Source of the DNA: Lewinellaceae bacterium
Lineage (GTDB): Bacteria; Bacteroidota; Bacteroidia; Chitinophagales; Saprospiraceae
Reading direction: 5' to 3'
Length of the DNA stretch: 64,000 bases
NCBI GenBank assembly: GCA_016716135.1
Contig: JADJWX010000007.1
Location: 248,001 to 312,000 of the forward strand
In this document: one piece after another, positions 8,740-17,453 of the stretch
Layout: the number at the start of each line of letters is the position of its first letter
Position numbering within the stretch: position 1 is the first letter of the stretch
Translations under genes and position numbers: made by a program
The notes under the pieces: generated by a model
The model's input: only the letters and a program-made list of their open reading frames with translations
The model's database searches: none
What the model was told of the DNA's origin: nothing

Positions 8740-8747
8740 TACCTTTG
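8740..8747 (+). promoter_or_regulatory. -7 promoter box TACCTTTG for fabH
   Basis: Exact TAnnTTTG match 25 bases ahead of the fabH start at 8773; it lies inside the longest open frame and therefore supports the downstream start. Confidence 0.65.
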
Positions 8748-8772
8748 CCCCGAATCTAAAAACAGTCCTTGC

Positions 8773-9765
8773 ATGCCCAATAAAATTCGCGCGGCGATCA
8801 CGGGGGTACATGGGTGGGTACCCGAAGACAAACTCACAAATTTTGATCTGGAAAAAATGGTGGACACCAACGACGAGTGGATCACCAGCCGAACCGGCAT
8901 TAAAGAACGCCGCATCCTGCGCAAACCCGGCTGGGCAACCAGTGATATGTGTGCGGAGGCGGTTAAAGGCCTGTTGGAAAAAACCGGCACCCGGCCGGAA
9001 GAAGTCGAAATGCTGATCATCGGCACGATCACCGGCGATATGATTTTTCCGGATACGGCCAATACGGTTTGTGATAAAATCGGGGCTAAAAATGCCTTCG
9101 GTTACGATATCAATGCGGCCTGCTCCGGTTTTTTGTACGCGCTGGCGACCGGTGCTCAATTTGTAGCCAACGAGACCTACAAAAAAGTCGTGGTTGTCGG
9201 CGCCGATATGATGTCGTCGATCATCGACTACACCGACCGAAATACCTGCGTCATTTTTGGCGACGGCGCTGCGGCTGTTTTGCTGGAGCCCCGGGCCGAC
9301 GGCACCGGTATCCAGGATTTTGTGCTTCGCGCCGACGGCTCAGGCCGGGAGTTTTTGTTCATGAAATCCGGCGGTTCCAAATCGCCGCCGACGCCCGAAA
9401 CCGTTGCTAACCGCGAACATTTCGTTTATCAGGATGGCAAACGCGTGTTCAAATACGCCGTGGAAGGCATGGTAACTACCGTCAGGGAAGTATTGAAACG
9501 GAACCAACTGGATGTCGGGGACATCGATTGGGTCATTCCCCACCAGGCGAACATGCGCATCATCAATTCCGTTGCCGAAAACCTGAAAGTCCCGATGGAA
9601 AAAGTGACGATCAACATCAGCAAATACGGCAACACCACGGCAGGCACCCTGGGTTTGTGTATGTGGGAATACGAAGACCGGTTCAAAAAAGGCGACAACA
9701 TTATCCTTACTGCTTTCGGCGGGGGCTTTACCTGGGGTTCGCTTTATTTGAAATGGGCGTATTAG
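8773..9765 (+). CDS. fabH: Beta-ketoacyl-ACP synthase III
   Basis: FabH condenses acetyl-CoA (or a branched acyl-CoA) with malonyl-ACP to start fatty-acid synthesis in the cytosol. The 330-residue product shows the thiolase-fold catalytic triad: Cys117 in AACSGF, His257 in PHQANMRI and Asn287 in YGNTTAG. The start at 8773 (MPNKIRAAITGVHGW) is preferred over the open frame from 8593 because the latter covers the -7 box and adds 60 residues of non-family sequence. The next genes encode EF-P and the biotin carboxyl carrier and biotin carboxylase that supply malonyl-CoA, so the context supports fatty-acid synthesis. Its stop codon TAG forms the first bases of a seven-copy TAGGGCG tandem repeat. 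Confidence 0.96.
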   Translation: MPNKIRAAITGVHGWVPEDKLTNFDLEKMVDTNDEWITSRTGIKERRILRKPGWATSDMCAEAVKGLLEKTGTRPEEVEMLIIGTITGDMIFPDTANTVCDKIGAKNAFGYDINAACSGFLYALATGAQFVANETYKKVVVVGADMMSSIIDYTDRNTCVIFGDGAAAVLLEPRADGTGIQDFVLRADGSGREFLFMKSGGSKSPPTPETVANREHFVYQDGKRVFKYAVEGMVTTVREVLKRNQLDVGDIDWVIPHQANMRIINSVAENLKVPMEKVTINISKYGNTTAGTLGLCMWEYEDRFKKGDNIILTAFGGGFTWGSLYLKWAY

Positions 9766-9811
9766 GGCGTAGGGCGTAGGGCGTAGGGCGTAGGGCGTAG
9801 GGCGTAGGGCG
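9763..9811 (+). repeat. TAGGGCG heptamer x7 tandem repeat
   Basis: Seven perfect contiguous copies of TAGGGCG start at the fabH stop codon. Copy-number change by slippage would not alter the FabH protein, since the first three bases are its stop. Confidence 0.95.
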
Positions 9812-9860
9812 AATAAACTGACCTAATGAACCAGAGCGGCGCCAATGCCGGGGAAAATTT

Positions 9861-9868
9861 TACCTTTG
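9861..9868 (+). promoter_or_regulatory. -7 promoter box TACCTTTG for efp
   Basis: Exact TAnnTTTG match 54 bases before the efp start. It suggests efp has its own promoter downstream of the heptamer repeat. Confidence 0.6.
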
Positions 9869-9922
9869 CGCGCATTTTTTTGAAATTCATCCTTTATCAT
9901 TCATAACTCATCATTAAAAGAA

Positions 9923-10489
9923 ATGGCTACAACCGCAGACATCCGCAACGGCCTGTGTATTGAACTGAACAACGATATTCTGAAAGTCATTGATTTTTCA
10001 AAATTTCAGGTAGGCCGTGGCAGTGGCAAGGTTTGGACAAAACTCAAAAGCACCACCACCGGAAAGGTAATTGAACACACGTTTCAAAGCGGCCACAACA
10101 TCACCGAAGTTCGCGTTGAACGCCGGACATTTCAATATTTGTACCCGGAAGACGACGCCTACATGCTGATGAACCAGGAAAGCTTTGAACAGATTTCCGT
10201 GCCGACTGACATGATCGACAACGGGAAATTTCTGAAAGAAGGCGAAACCGTGGATGCCTTGTATCACGGTCAAAAAGACGTGCTCCTTTCCGTAGAGATG
10301 CCGCCGACAGTGGTTCTGGAAATCACCTACACCGAACCCGGCGTACGGGGCGACACCGCCACCAACACCCTCAAACCGGCAACCGTGGAAACAGGCGCGG
10401 AAGTACGCGTGCCGCTGTTTTGTGAAATTGGCGATCTGATCAAGATCGATACGGCCACCGGCGCGTACATGGAACGGGTAAAAAAATAA
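9923..10489 (+). CDS. efp: Elongation factor P
   Basis: EF-P binds the ribosome between the P and E sites and relieves stalling at polyproline stretches. The 188-residue product has the three-domain length and phrases expected (TTGKVIEHTF, VRVERRTFQYLY, the C-terminal GDTATNTLKPATVETGAEV and FCEIGDLIKIDTATGAYMERV). In the domain I loop the tip reads FQVGRGSGKVWTKLK, giving Arg32 where E. coli-type EF-P has the modified Lys34 within PGKG. Arg at this place is known from the EarP-rhamnosylated EF-P group, but neither an earP nor an epmA/epmB gene is visible in this window. It is separated from fabH by the heptamer repeat and precedes accB by 51 bases. Confidence 0.97.
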   Translation: MATTADIRNGLCIELNNDILKVIDFSKFQVGRGSGKVWTKLKSTTTGKVIEHTFQSGHNITEVRVERRTFQYLYPEDDAYMLMNQESFEQISVPTDMIDNGKFLKEGETVDALYHGQKDVLLSVEMPPTVVLEITYTEPGVRGDTATNTLKPATVETGAEVRVPLFCEIGDLIKIDTATGAYMERVKK

Positions 10490-10540
10490 AATCCCGCATT
10501 CCGTATTATATTTGGCCCGCATGTTAAAACATCCTTTGAT

Positions 10541-11053
10541 ATGGAATTTAGTCAGATACAAGAATTAATCAAAATGGTCGGCAGAGCCAAGCTGACTGAG
10601 TTTGTCCTCAAGGAAGGTGATTTCAAACTGATCATCCGAAACCAGCCAACACCGGACAGCAGCAGCCTGACCACCCAACCCATGGTTATTCCGGCTGCCC
10701 AGCCGATGGTTACCATGGCCCCCCAGGCAGTGCCTCCGGCGCCGCCGCCGCCACCAAAAGCGGATGCTCCGGCAGCCGCAGGGGCTACGGCTGAAGAGGC
10801 CAATGCGGCTAATTTGCTGACCATCAAATCGCCTATGGTGGGTACTTTCTACCGTTCGGCATCGCCGGACAAACCGCCGTTTACCAAAGTTGGTGAAGTG
10901 GTTGAAGTAGGCGACACGGTTTGCATCATTGAGGCCATGAAACTCTTCAATGAAATCGAATCGGATTTGAAAGGCAAAGTGGTCAAAGTACTCGTGGAGG
11001 ATGCCTCCCCGGTCGAATACGACCAGCCGTTGTTCCTGCTTGAACCGGCATAA
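10541..11053 (+). CDS. accB: Acetyl-CoA carboxylase biotin carboxyl carrier protein
   Basis: AccB carries the biotin that shuttles carboxyl groups to acetyl-CoA during malonyl-CoA formation. The 170-residue protein has the conserved N-terminal region (FSQIQELIKMVGRAKLTEF), an Ala/Pro-rich linker at about residues 47-90, and the C-terminal biotinyl domain with the site EAMKLFNEIESD, where Lys134 is biotinylated. The start is the only ATG giving the usual N-terminus. accC follows 56 bases downstream in the same direction, the usual accBC pairing. Confidence 0.97.
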   Translation: MEFSQIQELIKMVGRAKLTEFVLKEGDFKLIIRNQPTPDSSSLTTQPMVIPAAQPMVTMAPQAVPPAPPPPPKADAPAAAGATAEEANAANLLTIKSPMVGTFYRSASPDKPPFTKVGEVVEVGDTVCIIEAMKLFNEIESDLKGKVVKVLVEDASPVEYDQPLFLLEPA

Positions 11054-11109
11054 TCTCTTCACGGATTCCTGGCGAACGCCTACCCTGCTAACGTTGACAT
11101 ACGCTACCT

Positions 11110-12453
11110 ATGTTCAAGAAGATACTTATAGCCAACCGCGGCGAAATAGCCCTCCGGATCATCCGCACCTGCAAGGAAATGGGCATCAAAACCGTGGCCA
11201 TTTACTCAACTGCCGACCGCGACAGTCTGCACGTGCGTTTTGCCGATGAGGCCGTATGTATTGGCGCGCCAGCTTCTGCAGAAAGTTATCTGAATGTGCC
11301 CCGGATCATGGCCGCCGTGGAAATAACCAATGCCGATGCGGTGCATCCGGGGTATGGTTTTCTGGCGGAAAACGCCTCCTTCGCCGAAGTTTGCGACGGG
11401 TACGGTATTAAATTTATCGGCCCTACGCCGGACCAAATCCGGTCTATGGGCGACAAAATCACAGCCAAAGAAACCATGCTCGCCGCCGGTGTGCCCTGCA
11501 TACCCGGCACTGAGGGCCTGCTGCGCGATTTTAAAGACGGCCTGAAGTTGGCAAAAGAAATCGGATACCCGGTAATTCTGAAAGCCACTGCCGGCGGTGG
11601 CGGCAAGGGCATGCGCATCGTCTGGAAAGAGTCGGATTTTGAAAACCAATGGGAAACGGCCCGCCGGGAAGCCAAAGCCGCTTTTGGCAACGACGGCATC
11701 TACATGGAGAAATTCATCGAAGAGCCCCGGCACATTGAGTTTCAGGTGGCCGGCGACCAATTCGGTAAAGCCTGCCATTTGTCCGAACGGGATTGCTCCA
11801 TTCAGCGCCGGCACCAAAAACTGGTGGAAGAATCGCCTTCCCCGTTCATGACGCCGGAATTGCGGGAAAAAATGGGTGAAGCAGCCGTGAATGCCTGTTT
11901 GGCCATCGGCTACGAAGGTGTAGGCACCGTAGAGTTTCTGGTAGACAAATACCGGAATTTCTACTTCATGGAAATGAATACCCGGATTCAGGTAGAGCAC
12001 ACCGTTACGGAAGAAGTAATCGACTTTGACCTGATCAAAGAACAGATCAAAATTGCCGCCGGTATTCCAATTTCCGGTAAAAACTATTTCCCCGAAATGC
12101 ATGCCATCGAATGCCGGATCAATGCCGAAGATCCGTTCAACGATTTCCGGCCCAGCCCGGGCAGGATCACGTCGTTTCATTCGCCGAAAGGCCATGGTAT
12201 CCGGGTAGACACCCACGTGTATGCCGGGTACAATATTTCGCCCTACTACGACTCCATGATTGCCAAACTCATCGTGCGCGCCCGCACCCGCGACGAGGCT
12301 ATCCTGAAAATGGAACGCGCGCTCGACGAGTTTATCGTCGAAGGGGTGAAAACCACCGTGCCCTTCCACCAGCGCCTGATGCGCAATGAGGAGTTTAAAA
12401 AAGGCAATTTTCACACCGGCTTTTTGAATACCTGGGACTTTAAAGCGGAATAG
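11110..12453 (+). CDS. accC: Acetyl-CoA carboxylase biotin carboxylase subunit
   Basis: AccC carboxylates biotin on AccB using ATP and bicarbonate. The 447-residue protein has the standard start MFKKILIANRGEIALRII, the ATP-grasp Gly loop KATAGGGGKGMRIV, the EKFIEEPRHIEFQV strand, and the Mg/active-site segment MEMNTRIQVEHTVTEEV; the length matches the family. It is directly downstream of accB and most likely cotranscribed. Antisense open frames on this stretch are shadows created by the GC-rich third positions. Confidence 0.98.
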   Translation: MFKKILIANRGEIALRIIRTCKEMGIKTVAIYSTADRDSLHVRFADEAVCIGAPASAESYLNVPRIMAAVEITNADAVHPGYGFLAENASFAEVCDGYGIKFIGPTPDQIRSMGDKITAKETMLAAGVPCIPGTEGLLRDFKDGLKLAKEIGYPVILKATAGGGGKGMRIVWKESDFENQWETARREAKAAFGNDGIYMEKFIEEPRHIEFQVAGDQFGKACHLSERDCSIQRRHQKLVEESPSPFMTPELREKMGEAAVNACLAIGYEGVGTVEFLVDKYRNFYFMEMNTRIQVEHTVTEEVIDFDLIKEQIKIAAGIPISGKNYFPEMHAIECRINAEDPFNDFRPSPGRITSFHSPKGHGIRVDTHVYAGYNISPYYDSMIAKLIVRARTRDEAILKMERALDEFIVEGVKTTVPFHQRLMRNEEFKKGNFHTGFLNTWDFKAE

Positions 12454-12483
12454 CCGGCACTGCTGTTTCAAACAACTGCCGCC

Positions 12484-13623
12484 ATGCACACCGAGCAACA
12501 CACCGGTACACTTATCGTCGGCGCTGGGCCGGCGGGCTTGGCCGTTGCCGGTCGACTGACCCGCTTGGGATTGCCTTTTCTGATCGTGGAAAAAGCGGAG
12601 GCGCTCACCCCCTCCTGGCGCAACCACTACGACCGGCTTTGCCTGCACACCACTAAAGAGCACTCCAATTTACCGGGAATGGACATGCCGGAGCACTACC
12701 CGGTGTACGTGCCGCGCCTCGACCTGGTTGCCTACTACGAAAATTATTGCCGCGAAATGGGCATCACGCCCCTGTTTGGCCAGGAAGTGCAACGCATCCG
12801 GCGCCAACCGGAAGGCTGGCTGACGGAAACGCCCGGTTGCCGTTTTTTTTCTAAAAATGTCGTTGTCGCTACCGGCTACAACCGCGTTCCGGTATTACCC
12901 GATTACCCCGGACAGGAAAGTTTCCCCGGGCCGTTTTTTCACAGCCGCGAATACCGCAACGCGGCGCCGGTTGCCGGGAAAAAAGTGCTCCTGATCGGCA
13001 TAGGCAATACCGGCGCCGAACTGGCGCTCGATTTGTGCGAAAACGGCGCGAATCCGGTCATTTCCGTGCGCGGCCCGGTCAATTTTATCCGGCGCGACAT
13101 CGCTGGCCGGCCGGCTCAACGCACGGCTATTTTCCTAAGCCGCTTGCCCGACCGGTTGTACGACGGGATCGCCCGCTTCATCCAGCGCATCACCGTGGGC
13201 GACCTCAGCGCCTACGGCCTGCTCCCATCGCCTTACGCCCCATCCGAACAACTGCGCCGCTTCGGCAAAGTGCCCGTGATCGACATCGGGACCATCGACC
13301 GGATCAAGGCAGGCGATATCCGGATCATGCCCGGCATCCGGGAATTTCAGAGCAACGAAGTGATTTTTGAAAACGGACAAACCGAAGCATTCGATGTGGT
13401 GATCGCCTGTACAGGCTACCGCGCCCAGGTGGAAGATTTCCTGGAAAACGCCGCGCCCCTGCTCAACGAACGGGGCTACCCCAGCCGGCTTTGGTTCGAC
13501 GCGCCGGAATACCGGGGACTGTATTTCTGCGGCTTTACCAGCCCGATCAGCGGCATTTTGCGGAACATTAAAATTGACTCGAAAAAAATTGCAGCGCAGA
13601 TTCAGGCTGTCGAAGCCAATTAG
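12484..13623 (+). CDS. FAD/NAD(P)-dependent flavin monooxygenase (YUCCA/CzcO-like)
   Basis: The 379-residue product has the FAD Rossmann motif VGAGPAGLAVAG at its N-terminus, a second NADPH motif IGIGNTGAELAL at about residue 165, and the class B monooxygenase signature FxGxxxHxxxY as FPGPFFHSREY between them, followed by the ATG-like segment VIACTGYRAQ near the C-terminus. The region SWRNHYDRLCLHTTKEHSNLPG is typical of YUCCA-type and CzcO-like oxidoreductases. The substrate is unknown; YUCCA-type indole-pyruvate oxidation is one possibility, not shown. It starts 30 bases after accC and may be read through from that operon, although its function is unrelated. Confidence 0.88.
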   Translation: MHTEQHTGTLIVGAGPAGLAVAGRLTRLGLPFLIVEKAEALTPSWRNHYDRLCLHTTKEHSNLPGMDMPEHYPVYVPRLDLVAYYENYCREMGITPLFGQEVQRIRRQPEGWLTETPGCRFFSKNVVVATGYNRVPVLPDYPGQESFPGPFFHSREYRNAAPVAGKKVLLIGIGNTGAELALDLCENGANPVISVRGPVNFIRRDIAGRPAQRTAIFLSRLPDRLYDGIARFIQRITVGDLSAYGLLPSPYAPSEQLRRFGKVPVIDIGTIDRIKAGDIRIMPGIREFQSNEVIFENGQTEAFDVVIACTGYRAQVEDFLENAAPLLNERGYPSRLWFDAPEYRGLYFCGFTSPISGILRNIKIDSKKIAAQIQAVEAN

Positions 13624-13670
13624 CCGGGCAACCACCCGTTCCGGAGCAGTTTGTTCCGCCTGAATTCCGG

Positions 13671-13703
13671 TTGGATCATTTTATACACATACACTTACCT
13701 TCG
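13671..13703 (+). promoter_or_regulatory. Promoter TTG-N22-TACCTTCG ahead of ABC exporter
   Basis: A -33 TTG (13671-13673) is followed at 22 bases by TACCTTCG (13696-13703), one mismatch from TAnnTTTG. The box ends only four bases before the ATG at 13708, so transcription probably starts at or very near the start codon. Confidence 0.55.
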
Positions 13704-13707
13704 CCCC

Positions 13708-15534
13708 ATGCTCCGACTGCTGCAATATTACAAACCGTACAAAAATCTGCTGATCCTCGCCCTGGCCAGCAACCTGCTGATGTCGCTTTTTATGGTCGTC
13801 AGCATTCCTGTGCTCCAGCCTTTTTTGCAAATTCTGTTCAGCGCCGGCGACGGTTCGGCGCCCGGGATAACCCTACGGGCGCCCGGCGCACAGGATTCGG
13901 GTTTTCAGGCGATTGAGAACCGGGTGAATGCGTTTTTTTCCCAACTAATTCAGGATCATGGCCGCGAAGAGGCCCTGCTGATCGTGTGCGGCTTTCTGGT
14001 GTTAACTTTTTTTGGAAAAAACCTGTTTCGCTACCTATCCCTGTATTTTCTGGCGCCGGTTCGGAACGGCATTGTGCGCGATTTGCGGAACAAACTGGTC
14101 GGAAAAATGCTGGCCCTGCCCCTCGCCTACTTTTCTGAAGAGCGCAAGGGCGACCTGATGAGCCGGATTTCCGCCGATGTGCAGGAAATCGAATGGAGCA
14201 TCGTGGGTGTGGTGGAGTCGGTGGCCCGGGAGCCCATCGTCATTTTGGGGAGCCTGGCATTCATGATCGTCGTATCGCCTCAACTGCTCATTTTTGTGTT
14301 TGGGCTGATGCTGTTCTCCGGGCTGATCATCGGAGGTGTCGGCCGCAGCCTGCGCAAACAATCGGGTGAAGCACAGAGCCGCCTTGGCCTGATCGGTTCG
14401 CTGGTGGAAGAAACCCTCGGCGGTCTGCGCATCATCAAAGGATTCAATGCCGAGCAATGGCAAATGCAGCGTTTCGGCACGGAAAACCAACGCTATGCCC
14501 ACACCCTCACCCGGCTGTACCGGCGGAAAGACCTTGCCTCACCCCTGTCGGAGTTTTTGGGGATCGGGGCCGTGGCGGTGTTGTTGTGGTTTGGGGCCAA
14601 ACAAGTTTTTGCCGGTGAAATTTCGGCCGCCACGTTCATCACGTTTTTATACGCTTTTTACAACATCATCGAGCCGGCCAAACAGCTTAGCGGCGCCTCC
14701 TACAGCATCCGGAAGGGCATGGGCGCCCTGGAACGTGTGGAGGCCGTGCTGGATGCGCCGCTGGGTATTCACGATGCCGAACAGGCAACGGAAGTTTTGG
14801 CATTCCAGGACACCGTGGTGTTCAAAAACGTATCGTTCCGGTACCAGAACTCGGACCGGCCTGCCCTGGCGAATATTGACCTGACCATTCCGCACGGAAA
14901 AATCGTGGCGCTGGTGGGTGCTTCCGGGGCCGGGAAGAGCACTATCGCAGATCTGCTGCCCCGGTTTTACGATGTGCAGGAAGGGCAAATTTTGCTCGAC
15001 GGGGTAGACATCCGGCAGTTGCGCCTGCGCAGTTTGCGCGCACAGATGGGCATTGTGAGTCAGGAAGCCATTCTGTTTAACGACACCGTGCGCAACAACA
15101 TCGCCTTCGGCCTGGAGTCGGCCACCGACGAAGCGATCATGGCTGCGGCAAAGGCCGCAAATGCCCACGACTTTATCGTTGAAATGCCGGAAGGGTACCA
15201 CACCAACATTGGCGACCGGGGTTCCAAACTCAGCGGTGGCCAGCGGCAACGGCTGACTATCGCCCGGGCATTATTGAAAAACCCTCCTATTTTGATCCTC
15301 GACGAGGCAACCTCGGCCCTCGATAGCGAGTCAGAGAAACTGGTTCAGGCAGCCCTCGACCGTTTGCTGCAAAACCGGACGGCCCTGGTCATTGCCCACC
15401 GGTTGAGCACTGTGCAATATGCCGATGAAATTATCGTGCTGGATGCCGGGCGGATTGTCGAGCGGGGAACGCATGAGGGGTTGTTGCAAAAAAACGGGGT
15501 GTATCGAAAACTGGTGGAATTACAGGCGCTGTAA
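13708..15534 (+). CDS. ABC exporter, MsbA-like half-transporter
   Basis: This inner-membrane half-transporter is expected to work as a homodimer moving lipid or another hydrophobic substrate. The 608-residue protein has an N-terminal six-helix domain (residues about 20-320) with the coupling segment YFSEERKGDLMSRISADVQEIEWS, and a C-terminal ATPase with Walker A GASGAGKST, Q-loop GIVSQEAILF, signature LSGGQRQR, Walker B ILILDEATSALD and the switch His in VIAHRLST. The start at 13708 (MLRLLQYYKPYKNLL) is chosen over 13651 because the promoter box lies between them. In Bacteroidota this subfamily is usually annotated as a lipid A exporter; the substrate is not proved here. Confidence 0.93.
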   Translation: MLRLLQYYKPYKNLLILALASNLLMSLFMVVSIPVLQPFLQILFSAGDGSAPGITLRAPGAQDSGFQAIENRVNAFFSQLIQDHGREEALLIVCGFLVLTFFGKNLFRYLSLYFLAPVRNGIVRDLRNKLVGKMLALPLAYFSEERKGDLMSRISADVQEIEWSIVGVVESVAREPIVILGSLAFMIVVSPQLLIFVFGLMLFSGLIIGGVGRSLRKQSGEAQSRLGLIGSLVEETLGGLRIIKGFNAEQWQMQRFGTENQRYAHTLTRLYRRKDLASPLSEFLGIGAVAVLLWFGAKQVFAGEISAATFITFLYAFYNIIEPAKQLSGASYSIRKGMGALERVEAVLDAPLGIHDAEQATEVLAFQDTVVFKNVSFRYQNSDRPALANIDLTIPHGKIVALVGASGAGKSTIADLLPRFYDVQEGQILLDGVDIRQLRLRSLRAQMGIVSQEAILFNDTVRNNIAFGLESATDEAIMAAAKAANAHDFIVEMPEGYHTNIGDRGSKLSGGQRQRLTIARALLKNPPILILDEATSALDSESEKLVQAALDRLLQNRTALVIAHRLSTVQYADEIIVLDAGRIVERGTHEGLLQKNGVYRKLVELQAL

Positions 15535-15760
15535 CCACATTTTCACGCTGCATAAGCGCATCCTGTGCCTGCCTGCAGCCGCATACTTTTCCCCTGCTTC
15601 CGTTCCTTCACCGAAAAATCACAGGTAAGGACAATTTGATCCTTTCCGGAAATTGCCAATTGCCGGCCTTCTAAAATTAAAAAAAAAGCGCCGTATCTTT
15701 GAAGCAAACATACTTTGCAGTAAAGCTTAATCTCACCGAGTTTTTAGCATCTACAATCCG

Positions 15761-16903
15761 ATGAAACGAATGTTGTTCGCCGTTCTCTCAGTTTTCTGGT
15801 TTCATGCAAGTGCCCAAATTACCGTAACCGCCGCTACTTTTCCCGCCGTTGGTGATACCTTTCGATACGCCCTCGACCTGAACCCCGCAGGCGCAAATTT
15901 TATCACGCCTCCCGGCGGATCACAGTTGTGGGATTTTTCCGGTTTGCAATTCGGCCAAACGTTTGAAACAATTTACCGGTCGCCCGACAGCGGCATGTAC
16001 AAGGCTGATTTCCCCGGTGCTGAACTCATGCAGGGTGGCGGAGCCGGCGAATCGTACTACAATGTGACCAATGCCAAAGTTGAATTGCTCGGCTATGCCG
16101 GCGGCGACCCGACCGGTCTGGGCGTCAATGTGTTGGCTCGTTTTGCCCCGCCTGTCATTGAACGCCGCTCGCCGTTAAACTTTTTTGATATTAACCAGCA
16201 ATCTTCCGACCTGTCTATCCCGTTTTCGACTGATGCCTTGCCCGACAGCCTGCTGGCCGGTATCCCCGGCGCAAGTTTTATCGATTCGATCCGCATCCGC
16301 ATCAATTTCCAGCGGCTGGAAGCCGTGGACGGCTGGGGCGATCTGAAAATACCGGGTATGGGTATGCCAACGCCGGTATTGCGCGAAAAACGCACGGAGT
16401 ACACAACGACCAACATGGATGTGCATTCCCCGCTCGGCTGGATCCCCATACCGGCAGGCTCCATTGGCGGCCTGGCCAATTTTTTGGGTACCGATACTAC
16501 CATCACCTACCGCTATATCAGCAATACGCACAAGGAAGACCTGGCCCTGGTAACCGTCAACGCCGATGGGGCCACGGTGGAAACGGTTCGTTTCAAAAAC
16601 ATTGACATGCTTACCCCCGCGCCCACGGTAGATGCCCCCGGCGCCGCAAGCGTGCAGGCGTTTCCAAATCCCGCGATCCAATGGGTCCGTTTTGATTGCA
16701 AAAACCTGCCTGCCGATGATTATACGCTGAAAATTTTCAACATCGTGGGTAAGGTCGTTTGGAAAGAAACGCACTACATCGCCGGAAAACGCTCCTTTAC
16801 CGTCGATCTCGAAGATTTCAAAAAAGGCACTTACCTGTACAGCCTGGTCAATCAGGAAGGAACGATCATCGGCACCAAACGGCTGGTTATTGTCAAGCCC
16901 TGA
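15761..16903 (+). CDS. T9SS type A sorting-domain protein of unknown function
   Basis: The 380-residue product has a signal peptide (MKRMLFAVLSVFWFHASAQ) and a type A T9SS sorting domain (VQAFPNPAIQWVRFDC, FKKGTYLYSLVNQEGTIIGTKRLVI). The middle, with phrases such as PPGGSQLWDFSGLQFGQTFET, is a beta-rich family seen repeatedly as T9SS cargo in this phylum and has no recognisable catalytic motif. A -7-like box TATCTTTG lies at 15694-15701. A perfect terminator follows the stop. Confidence 0.88.
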   Translation: MKRMLFAVLSVFWFHASAQITVTAATFPAVGDTFRYALDLNPAGANFITPPGGSQLWDFSGLQFGQTFETIYRSPDSGMYKADFPGAELMQGGGAGESYYNVTNAKVELLGYAGGDPTGLGVNVLARFAPPVIERRSPLNFFDINQQSSDLSIPFSTDALPDSLLAGIPGASFIDSIRIRINFQRLEAVDGWGDLKIPGMGMPTPVLREKRTEYTTTNMDVHSPLGWIPIPAGSIGGLANFLGTDTTITYRYISNTHKEDLALVTVNADGATVETVRFKNIDMLTPAPTVDAPGAASVQAFPNPAIQWVRFDCKNLPADDYTLKIFNIVGKVVWKETHYIAGKRSFTVDLEDFKKGTYLYSLVNQEGTIIGTKRLVIVKP

Positions 16904-16928
16904 ATTAAACATCCCTGCAGCGATTTTT

Positions 16929-16968
16929 TAAGGCTGTCTGAACCAAATCTTCAGACAGCCTTATTTTT
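16929..16968 (+). terminator. Terminator overlapping the next gene's promoter
   Basis: A 14-bp perfect stem (TAAGGCTGTCTGAA with TTCAGACAGCCTTA) with a seven-base loop is followed by TTTTT. The same T run is part of TATTTTTG (16962-16969), the presumed -7 box of the LuxR-type gene, so one sequence ends one transcript and starts the next. Confidence 0.88.
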
Positions 16969-16969
16969 G
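16962..16969 (+). promoter_or_regulatory. -7 box TATTTTTG for luxR-type gene, near-leaderless
   Basis: Matches TAnnTTTG and ends four bases before the ATG at 16974. Together with the overlap with the terminator hairpin, this implies a leaderless or nearly leaderless mRNA. Confidence 0.5.
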
Positions 16970-16973
16970 TCCT

Positions 16974-17453
16974 ATGGCTAAGCTGCGCAATCATCCTCTT
17001 CGCCAATTTGGCTGGTCAATCCTGCTTTATGGGCTCGGCATGGGTTTGCTCCTTGTTGTGCTGCAAACGGCCCGCTACCGTTTTTTAATACTGGACCATG
17101 CCCAGGAATTGTATTTCGGGCTTATCGCCTTGCTGTTTACAGGCATTGGCATTTGGGCCGGCCGCCAGCTTACTACCCGGCTGGCAACAACACCAGCCAA
17201 GCCACTTTCCGGCCAGGCACTGGTACAGGCTTTGGACAAACTCGGCATTACGCCCAGGGAATATGAGGTACTTCAGTTGATTGCACAGGGCCTGAGCAAC
17301 CAGGAAATTGCCGGGCGCATGTTCGTGTCGCTCAACACGATCAAAACGCACACCTCGAACCTGTTTTCCAAACTGGACGCCCAACGGCGCACCCAGGCCG
17401 TACAAAAGGCCCAGGCAATCGGCTTGCTTTCCGGCACTCACCCGAAAGTATGA
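16974..17453 (+). CDS. Membrane-anchored LuxR-type helix-turn-helix regulator
   Basis: The 159-residue protein has two hydrophobic segments (about residues 14-34 and 44-63), then a linker and a C-terminal LuxR/FixJ DNA-binding domain: LTPREYEVLQLIAQG-like text (ITPREYEVLQLIAQGLSNQE), IAGRMFVSLNTIKTHTSNLF and SKLDAQRRTQAVQKA. It has no receiver domain. This two-TM plus HTH layout is frequent in Bacteroidota, usually next to a DUF4199 gene, as here (17551). A membrane-tethered transcription factor is the likely role; the signal is unknown. The last codons read HPKV, and a 14-base stretch including them is repeated 31 bases later. Confidence 0.88.
   Translation: MAKLRNHPLRQFGWSILLYGLGMGLLLVVLQTARYRFLILDHAQELYFGLIALLFTGIGIWAGRQLTTRLATTPAKPLSGQALVQALDKLGITPREYEVLQLIAQGLSNQEIAGRMFVSLNTIKTHTSNLFSKLDAQRRTQAVQKAQAIGLLSGTHPKV

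Noticed and set aside
9763..9811. Direct repeats considered as a CRISPR fragment
   Set aside because: The units are seven bases long and contiguous without spacers; no cas genes are present.
11206..12663. Leftward open frame of 485 codons across accC
   Set aside because: Antisense shadow of the biotin carboxylase gene with unnatural composition (rich in Phe, Gly, His).
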